DNA from: Christensenella sp. UBA3798
GTDB taxonomy: Bacteria; Bacillota; Clostridia; Christensenellales; CAG-1252
DNA: 12,376 nucleotides
Direction of reading: 5' to 3'
Assembly (NCBI GenBank): GCA_002368735.1
Contig: DFEQ01000085.1
Location: 1-12,376 of the forward strand
Shown here: piece after piece, positions 7,746-12,376 of the stretch
How the letters are laid out: every line of letters begins with the position of its first letter
Position numbering within the stretch: the first letter of the stretch is position 1
The notes under the pieces: model-generated
What the model was told of the DNA's origin: nothing
Databases searched by the model: none
Seen by the model: only the letters and a program-made list of their open reading frames with translations
Program-made: the position numbers and the translations under genes

Positions 7746-7868
7746 ATTGTCCCTTGTTCTCCCTTGGTTTTAGTATGGTCGAGATCCTCCCCGCGTGTTC
7801 GTCGCACTGTCCCTGCATTTTCGGTTGTGACTGAAAAATGTCACAAAATCCGCAAAATAGTTATTGAT

Positions 7869-8627
7869 TCACTCCTCAAAAATCGCCCAGCTGTATTGCG
7901 CCATATATTCCCCACGATACATTCGGATCGCATCGGGATTGTTCTTGCGGTATTCGTAGGCGTCGCAGTCGATCTTGGTGGGGTCGACAAGGCACTCGTT
8001 GCGCCTTTTTACAAAGACGTCCTCGGCGCCCACGGCTTTTAAGGACGATTGGATGTCGGCGACAAGATTGCGGAAATAGGACTTTTTGTCTTCTTCCCAC
8101 AGGATCGCGTTCAGTTCGTTGACGTTGACGGCGGCGCCTTCGCGATCCACGAGGTAGGCAAAGAGTTCTTTGCTCTTAGTCCGCGCGAACTTCACGGGGA
8201 CCCCGCCCGCGAATACCTCAAAGTTCCCGAAGCACTTGACTTGCAGCATCTTGGTCGGCGTGAGCTCGACCGGATAGCGTAGCCCGTCCAGTTCCGCTTT
8301 GATCTTTTCCACGTTGACGGGTTTGGTCACGTAGCCCGAAGCGTGGAGCTTGTAGGCGTCCAAGGCGTATTCGTTATAGGCGGTGACGAAAATGACGTTG
8401 ACTTGCGGATGGACGGTCTGCAGCTTTTTTGCGAGCATCATGCCGTTCATCACGGGCATATCGATGTCGAGGAAGGCGATATCCACCGCCTTTTCCTTAT
8501 TCTCTTCCCACGCAAGCACGGGATTGACGTAGGATAAAATGTCGCTCTCTTGGGGCAGGGCTTTCTTGACTGCGTCCGTCAAACGCAGGAGTTGGAGTTC
8601 TTCATCGTCAACGAGTAGTATTCTCAT
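7869..8627 (-). CDS. Response regulator: receiver domain plus SARP/OmpR-like winged helix with truncated BTAD
   Basis: The product has 252 residues. The receiver domain (about 1-118) has the acidic pair D7/D8, phosphoacceptor D54 in FLDIDMP, T82 and K102, and is intact. Residues 128-215 read as an OmpR-type winged-helix DNA-binding domain of the SARP kind: VKCFGNFEVF, KSKELFAYLVDREG, then an effector-helix region with FRNLVADIQSSLKAVG. The last 37 residues resemble only the start of a bacterial transcriptional activation domain and then stop, so the protein is much shorter than classical SARP-BTAD regulators. LytS-type kinases more often pair with LytTR regulators, so this output domain is notable. 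The ATG at 8627 is preceded by AAGGAGAG, lies inside the kinase gene, and overlaps the kinase stop by 20 bp, implying translational coupling. Likely role: transcription factor phosphorylated by the adjacent kinase. Confidence 0.9.
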   Translation of the reverse strand: MRILLVDDEELQLLRLTDAVKKALPQESDILSYVNPVLAWEENKEKAVDIAFLDIDMPVMNGMMLAKKLQTVHPQVNVIFVTAYNEYALDAYKLHASGYVTKPVNVEKIKAELDGLRYPVELTPTKMLQVKCFGNFEVFAGGVPVKFARTKSKELFAYLVDREGAAVNVNELNAILWEEDKKSYFRNLVADIQSSLKAVGAEDVFVKRRNECLVDPTKIDCDAYEYRKNNPDAIRMYRGEYMAQYSWAIFEE

Positions 8628-9900
8628 TTGCTCTCTCCTTAGGGAAGGTAACGGTAACGGTCGTGCCGACTCCGATCTCGCTCTTTACGGCAAGGTCAGC
8701 GCCGCACATTGTCGCCAAACGGTACTGAATGTTTTTCAGCCCGAAGTGTTTGTTTGCTTCAAAGTCCACGTCAGCTATATAAAAGCCGACGCCGTCGTCC
8801 GCGATCTCCACTACGTAGGTTTTATCCGTTTCATAGGTCTTGACGGATAGGGTGCCTCCCTCAAGCTTTTTCAAGATGCCGTGCTTGATGGCGTTCTCCA
8901 CTATGGGCTGAATGGTCAAAGGCGGAAGCATGAAGTGCGTCGTGTTAACGTCGTACACGACCTTGAGCCTGTCGCCGAAACGGATTTTCTCAAGGGAGAC
9001 GTAGGTCTTGATATGTTTGAGTTCGTTCTCAAACGCCACGCACCTGACCTCGGTGAGCGAGGATAGGTTCATTCGGAGATATTCGGTGAAGTCGTCGAGC
9101 GCGGCTTGCGCCTTGTCGGGATCCAGGGGGATCAGCGTGGAGATGGAGGACAGAGAATTATAAATAAAGTGCGGCTGTATCTGCGACAGCATGATCTTGA
9201 TCCGAGCTGCTTTGTTCTTTTCCTCCTCCTTGGCGAGGTCGATATTCTTCTCTACGTTCAAAAAGAGGAACAATACCTCTATCGCTACGATGATGGATAG
9301 GTAGCCGATCGCGTAGCCTTTAAAGATATTTTGCAATATGATGGCAAAGAGCGGCAATCCGCAATACAGGCAAAAGGCGGTCTTCTCTCTTGCGTTAAGC
9401 TTCTTGTTCGTGACGGCAACGATAAAGATGGTGGCAAACATCACGAACTGATATCCCTGACTGACGATCATCGTCTTGCTGCGCAAGTACTCACCGCCCT
9501 CTGCCGTAAAGAAGATGCCGGTGAAGATATTGATGATATCCAGCAGGACGAAAATCGATAGGAGAGCGAGATTCACGATAGAAAGCGCCTTTTCCGTATT
9601 CGGCTTTATACCCATATAATTATGCGCATAGCGGGTCAACAGGAAAACTTCCAAATTGTTCATCACGTAAAAAACCGTATAAAAAGCAATGATATAGGCG
9701 TTGCCCGTCACCGAGTACGCTTTGACGAACGTAAACGTCAAATAGGTGGCAAAATGGATGATGGTGAATAGAAAAAAGATCAAGAGGACGTTTTCGTCCT
9801 TCCGCCTCTCTTTCTTCGTTAGTAGATTGACGACGTGTATCGTGAGGATCAATATCCCGATGATGCACACCGATGCATTGAATGCGGCGTTGTTGGTCAT
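8608..9900 (-). CDS. LytS/YehU-type sensor histidine kinase
   Basis: The product has 430 residues. The N-terminal half (about 10-215) is a series of roughly six or seven hydrophobic segments with very short loops and no extracellular sensor domain, so the signal is probably a membrane-embedded or small ligand. The His_kinase domain (PF06580 type) carries the phosphoacceptor H244 in QPHFIYNSL, and the ATPase part has the N box VENAIKHG (N336), ADDGVGF (368-373) and GLKN (387-390). All key residues are present. The gene is first in a two-gene operon, and its stop (8608-8610) lies inside the regulator. The ATG at 9900 has no clear Shine-Dalgarno and follows a promoter very closely, suggesting a leaderless or nearly leaderless mRNA. 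It is divergent from a large secreted protein that may be its target. Confidence 0.93.
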   Translation of the reverse strand: MTNNAAFNASVCIIGILILTIHVVNLLTKKERRKDENVLLIFFLFTIIHFATYLTFTFVKAYSVTGNAYIIAFYTVFYVMNNLEVFLLTRYAHNYMGIKPNTEKALSIVNLALLSIFVLLDIINIFTGIFFTAEGGEYLRSKTMIVSQGYQFVMFATIFIVAVTNKKLNAREKTAFCLYCGLPLFAIILQNIFKGYAIGYLSIIVAIEVLFLFLNVEKNIDLAKEEEKNKAARIKIMLSQIQPHFIYNSLSSISTLIPLDPDKAQAALDDFTEYLRMNLSSLTEVRCVAFENELKHIKTYVSLEKIRFGDRLKVVYDVNTTHFMLPPLTIQPIVENAIKHGILKKLEGGTLSVKTYETDKTYVVEIADDGVGFYIADVDFEANKHFGLKNIQYRLATMCGADLAVKSEIGVGTTVTVTFPKERANENTTR

Positions 9901-9907
9901 CTTTTTT

Positions 9908-9937
9908 ATTATATATCATAAGCCGCATATTTTTCAA
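9908..9937 (-). promoter_or_regulatory. Predicted promoter of the kinase-regulator operon
   Basis: On the minus strand TTGAAA (9937-9932) and a perfect TATAAT (9913-9908) are 18 bp apart. The -10 ends only 7 bases before the kinase ATG (9900-9898), so transcription would start at or next to the initiation codon. No AGGAG-like sequence lies between. Confidence 0.55.
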
Positions 9938-9984
9938 TAGTAAAAACGCCGTCCTCCGTCCGAAAAAATTCGTCGAACGTTCCC

Positions 9985-10020
9985 TTTTGTGGCACTTTTG
10001 TTGCACTTGGTTTGTTACAA
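9985..10020 (+). promoter_or_regulatory. Direct repeats upstream of the second secreted protein, candidate SARP operator
   Basis: TTTTGTGGCAC (9985-9995) is immediately followed by TTTTGTTGCAC (9996-10006), an 11-bp period with one mismatch. A weaker copy, GTTTGTTACAA, sits at 10010-10020. The -10 candidate TACAAT (10016-10021) starts 9 bp after the second copy, and no -35 hexamer stands 16-18 bp upstream of it. Streptomyces SARP activators bind heptamer direct repeats of 11-bp period overlapping the -35 region, about 8 bp from the -10. The adjacent regulator has a SARP-like domain, so it is the natural candidate. Binding is inferred. Confidence 0.45.
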
Positions 10021-10021
10021 T
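10016..10021 (+). promoter_or_regulatory. Candidate activator-dependent -10 box of the second secreted protein
   Basis: TACAAT matches the -10 consensus at five of six positions. It lacks a recognisable -35 at the normal distance, where the direct repeats lie instead. An alternative reading is TTGCAC (10001-10006) with a poor -10, TAAATA (10024-10029), at 17 bp. The leader would run roughly 47 bases and include an A/T-only hairpin (10031-10049). Confidence 0.35.
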
Positions 10022-10030
10022 GATAAATAA

Positions 10031-10049
10031 TCTTTTTTAATAAAAAAGA
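10031..10049 (+). other. A/T-rich hairpin in the leader of the second secreted protein
   Basis: TCTTTTTT (10031-10038) pairs perfectly with AAAAAAGA (10042-10049) around a 3-base loop. AAGAA/TTCTT (10046-10057) could form an overlapping alternative stem. It lies 13-31 bases before the ribosome binding site. The stem is almost entirely A-U and therefore weak, so a regulatory role is speculative. Confidence 0.3.
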
Positions 10050-10074
10050 AAATTCTTTCATAAGGAGAAAAAGT

Positions 10075-12376
10075 ATGGTACAAACGAAACGCAAAACAAA
10101 CGTGATCGCCTTGGCGATCGTAATGAGCCTCGTGCTCGTGTTCGGCGTTGTGGCGGCGATCTTTGCCGCGCCTGCGACCGAAACGGCGCACGCGGCAACC
10201 CCGGTTATTGATTCATTATCGCTTGCTAATATCAATGCCGGAAATGCACAAGGTAAATATGGTAATTTCTCATGGGATAATACCAAAATTAAAAGTATTT
10301 CAGCTTCTGAGATGCTCACCGACAGAAACAAGGATCCATTATGTATCGTTTGGACAAGACCCGCTAATGGTGCGTATGCGTCTGCATTAACCTTTTCTGT
10401 TAATATTACAGATTCAGTTGGCGCTATTACTATAAGGTATGATGATCCATCAGTTCCGTCTTATATATCTCCCGGTGAAAAACAAAGCGGCAAATTAACG
10501 GAGACGGTTAATAGTTTATACAGTACTTATGAGAAGATATACTTCTATATAAGTTGCAGTTATATGTATAACGATGTACATTTGACCAGTGTTTCAATAC
10601 AAATAAAAACAACCACATATAAGATGACGTTTGCGAAAGGTACCGGTATCAAAGACGCCTACCTTTCTACTGCTAGCAATGCTACAAGCGGAAGCGCCAG
10701 CGGAACGGAGTTTGCTAAATACTCTACCGTTTATTGTTTTGCAAAGCTTGCCGATGGTTATAAAGCCCAAAACAGTTGGACTTTTATTGCCGGAACTGCA
10801 AATAGTGAGGATGCTATTTACAGAGTAGGTACTCGTAGCAATATTGACGCAGCTTATAATTTTGGAACTATTAATGCGGTTGAAAAGCAAAAGTATTTAT
10901 ACAGAAATCTGAATGGTGGCGGGAGTATATCCGGTATAAACCTAACATATAATCAAACTGCAAACTTGTCCGTTCCATCTAGGACGGGCTATACCTTCCT
11001 TTCTTGGAATACCAACGTTGCGGGGACAGGGACCGCTTACGGCAATAGCACCGATGCGACTTTGACTGCAGAGCAGGTAAACGCTATTATTGCGGACGAC
11101 AGCATCACCTACGTATATGCACAGTGGGAGGCTAACGAATATAGCGTCATCGTCAACGGGGATAATCAAAACTTGACCTACGGTTCAAACTTTGATCTTA
11201 CTCCTCCCATGACGGAAGAGGGGTATACTTTTAGAGGCTATTTCGACGGAGAAAACGGCACGGGGACCCAATATACCGATGCAGATGGTCATAGTGTCCG
11301 TACTTGGGATAAGGCTGAAGACGGTACCAATCTATACGCATATTTCACAAAGGACATGACGGTCGTATCCGTCGGTTATGATGCGGACTACGATGGCGAG
11401 GCTCATGGTATTACTGTCAATGTGACCGATCCCGCGGATGACTATACCATCTTGTACGGCGAAGTTGAAGACTCTTATGCCATGGAAGAGATAACAAAAA
11501 CAACTGCCGGCACGTATACGATTTATTTCAAAATTACGAAGAACGGATACAACGATTACTGTGGTTTTGCCGTCATTAAGATCAATAAGATCGACGCGGT
11601 CGTAACCGCGCCGACCGCTAAGACCGGACTCCGTTATACCGGCGTAGCGCAAGAGCTCGTCAACGCGGGTTCCACCACCGGCGGCACCATTGAGTATAGA
11701 CTCGGCGACGGCGAGTGGTCTGCCGCCATTCCGACCGCTACCGACGTGGCGGACGATTACGTCGTTTCTTACCGCGTGGTCGGCGGTACGAACTACAACG
11801 ACGTTGCAGAGGCGAGCGTCGAGATCGTGATCGCAGAGAATGACAAGACCGCCTTGGCGAATGCGATCGTTGAGGCAGAGAAGTACTTCGACGCTATCGT
11901 GGCAGAATATCCCACCGTGGCGGCAGTATTAAGTGACGCCATCAACGATGCCCAAGCGGTTATAGCCGAAACAAACGTGACAGAGGCGCAGATCTCCGGC
12001 GCGCTCAACGCCTTGATCGACGCCATCGGCAATGCAAAGATCGGTGTGGTGGAAGAGATGATCGACGCCATCGGCGAAGTCAGCCTTGACAAGAAGGGCG
12101 CCATCGCCGCGGCGCACGACGCTTACGCCGCGTTGGAGGCGGATCAGCAAACGCAGGTCATCAATCGCGACGACCTTTTCGCGGCGGAGATAGACTATAT
12201 GGAAGCACTTATCGCCGACATCCCCGACCCCGTGGTCTATACCCCCGACTGTAAAGAGAAAATAGACGTGGCAAGATCATACTTTGACGAAATGACCGAG
12301 GCGGAGCAAGCTCTTGTTGAAAACAAGCAAGACCTCTTGGATTCGGAGGCTGCATATTCCGCTCTTGACGATCAGG
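10075..12376 (+). CDS. Large secreted multi-domain surface protein, truncated at the right edge
   Basis: The frame is open from the ATG at 10075 to the window end (767 codons, no stop). AAGGAGA (10062-10068) is the ribosome binding site. A signal peptide with KRK and a long hydrophobic core ends in AHA (38-40). Residues 41-262 match nothing I recognise and are encoded by unusually AT-rich DNA. Residues 274-351 and 356-424 read as InlB-type/Flg_new repeats (for example GYTFLSWNTN and GYTFRGYFDG, ending YAQW and YAYF). Residues about 430-507 resemble an MBG domain (YDGEAHGITVNV, TAGTYTIYF), and 508-588 a related Ig-like unit. Residues 589-651 are FIVAR-like helices (TALANAIVEAEKYF), followed by further Ala/Glu-rich helical repeats to the edge. 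Such mosaics are typical of Bacillota cell-surface or adhesive proteins; any wall anchor would lie beyond the window. It is divergent from the kinase operon, which may regulate it. Ligand unknown. Confidence 0.9.
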   Translation, partial: MVQTKRKTNVIALAIVMSLVLVFGVVAAIFAAPATETAHAATPVIDSLSLANINAGNAQGKYGNFSWDNTKIKSISASEMLTDRNKDPLCIVWTRPANGAYASALTFSVNITDSVGAITIRYDDPSVPSYISPGEKQSGKLTETVNSLYSTYEKIYFYISCSYMYNDVHLTSVSIQIKTTTYKMTFAKGTGIKDAYLSTASNATSGSASGTEFAKYSTVYCFAKLADGYKAQNSWTFIAGTANSEDAIYRVGTRSNIDAAYNFGTINAVEKQKYLYRNLNGGGSISGINLTYNQTANLSVPSRTGYTFLSWNTNVAGTGTAYGNSTDATLTAEQVNAIIADDSITYVYAQWEANEYSVIVNGDNQNLTYGSNFDLTPPMTEEGYTFRGYFDGENGTGTQYTDADGHSVRTWDKAEDGTNLYAYFTKDMTVVSVGYDADYDGEAHGITVNVTDPADDYTILYGEVEDSYAMEEITKTTAGTYTIYFKITKNGYNDYCGFAVIKINKIDAVVTAPTAKTGLRYTGVAQELVNAGSTTGGTIEYRLGDGEWSAAIPTATDVADDYVVSYRVVGGTNYNDVAEASVEIVIAENDKTALANAIVEAEKYFDAIVAEYPTVAAVLSDAINDAQAVIAETNVTEAQISGALNALIDAIGNAKIGVVEEMIDAIGEVSLDKKGAIAAAHDAYAALEADQQTQVINRDDLFAAEIDYMEALIADIPDPVVYTPDCKEKIDVARSYFDEMTEAEQALVENKQDLLDSEAAYSALDDQ

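Larger units (their letters stand above)
7591..7868. other. Convergent intergenic region with short repeats
   Basis: This 278-bp stretch separates the surface protein from the response regulator, both transcribed toward it. Besides the terminator at 7617-7650 it contains an AT-rich near-palindrome (7711-7727), CCCTT boxes at exact 10-bp spacing (7741, 7751, 7761), and a perfect 7-bp inverted repeat TTGTGAC/GTCACAA (7825-7846, 8-base loop). On the minus strand AAGGG-ATC-CCCTT followed by T's (7745-7731) could be a short terminator for the kinase-regulator operon. I see no convincing gene. Confidence 0.5.

Noticed and set aside
9620..10006. A 128-codon minus-strand frame overlapping the kinase start and the direct repeats
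   Set aside because: It overlaps the well-supported kinase in another frame and has no start signals.
10031..10049. Hairpin followed by A/T as an attenuator or terminator
   Set aside because: The stem is almost all A-U and no T-tract follows it; kept only as a minor leader structure.
10594..10890. A 98-codon minus-strand frame within the second secreted protein
   Set aside because: It is antisense to a continuous secreted-protein frame and lies in AT-rich DNA; no supporting signals.
1..12376. CRISPR arrays, tRNA or rRNA genes, insertion sequences, phage genes
   Set aside because: I saw no regularly spaced identical repeats, no cloverleaf-like or conserved rRNA sequence, and no transposase or integrase motifs in any frame.

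Overview
The window looks like chromosomal DNA from an uncultured, Gram-positive-type anaerobe, most likely a gut or rumen Clostridia lineage. The evidence is strong AGGAG-type ribosome binding sites, sigma-A-like promoters, a LytS/YehU-type histidine kinase, and very large secreted proteins built from beta-helix, InlB-type (Flg_new), MBG/Ig-like and FIVAR-like modules. The lineage is an inference from style; no marker gene is present.

Layout. (1) Positions 1-1643, minus strand: a GH63/trehalase-like (alpha/alpha)6-barrel glycoside hydrolase, cut at its C-terminus by the window edge. (2) Positions 1644-1905: a divergent promoter region, with an extended -10 promoter and a 13-bp palindrome for the hydrolase and a near-consensus promoter for the next gene. 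(3) Positions 1906-7590, plus strand: a 1894-residue protein with a signal peptide, two related beta-helix modules, Ig-like domains, three transmembrane segments and a cytoplasmic tail of about 500 residues. The tail carries two YegP-like repeats, an acidic linker and two MmcQ/YjbR-like repeats. (4) Positions 7591-7868: a convergent intergenic region with an intrinsic terminator and some unexplained repeats. (5) Positions 7869-9900, minus strand: a two-component operon of a LytS-type kinase followed by a response regulator whose output is a SARP/OmpR-like winged helix with only a stub of BTAD. The two genes overlap by 20 bp. (6) Positions 9901-10074: a second divergent promoter region, with 11-bp-periodic direct repeats next to a -10 box that lacks a -35. 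(7) From 10075 to the right edge, plus strand: a second large secreted protein, truncated by the window.

How the genes may work together. The kinase/regulator pair is divergent from the second secreted protein, and the direct repeats between them have the geometry expected of a SARP operator. The simplest model is that the two-component system controls that surface protein and possibly itself. The first surface protein is built like a link across the membrane, with its adhesin-like part outside and small alpha/beta domains inside. The hydrolase could process glucose- or mannose-containing saccharides in the cytoplasm. No single functional system joining all five genes can be proven from the sequence. 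The most unusual items are the membrane-spanning architecture of the 1894-residue protein, the putative SARP operator, and the compositional mosaic in the second secreted protein.
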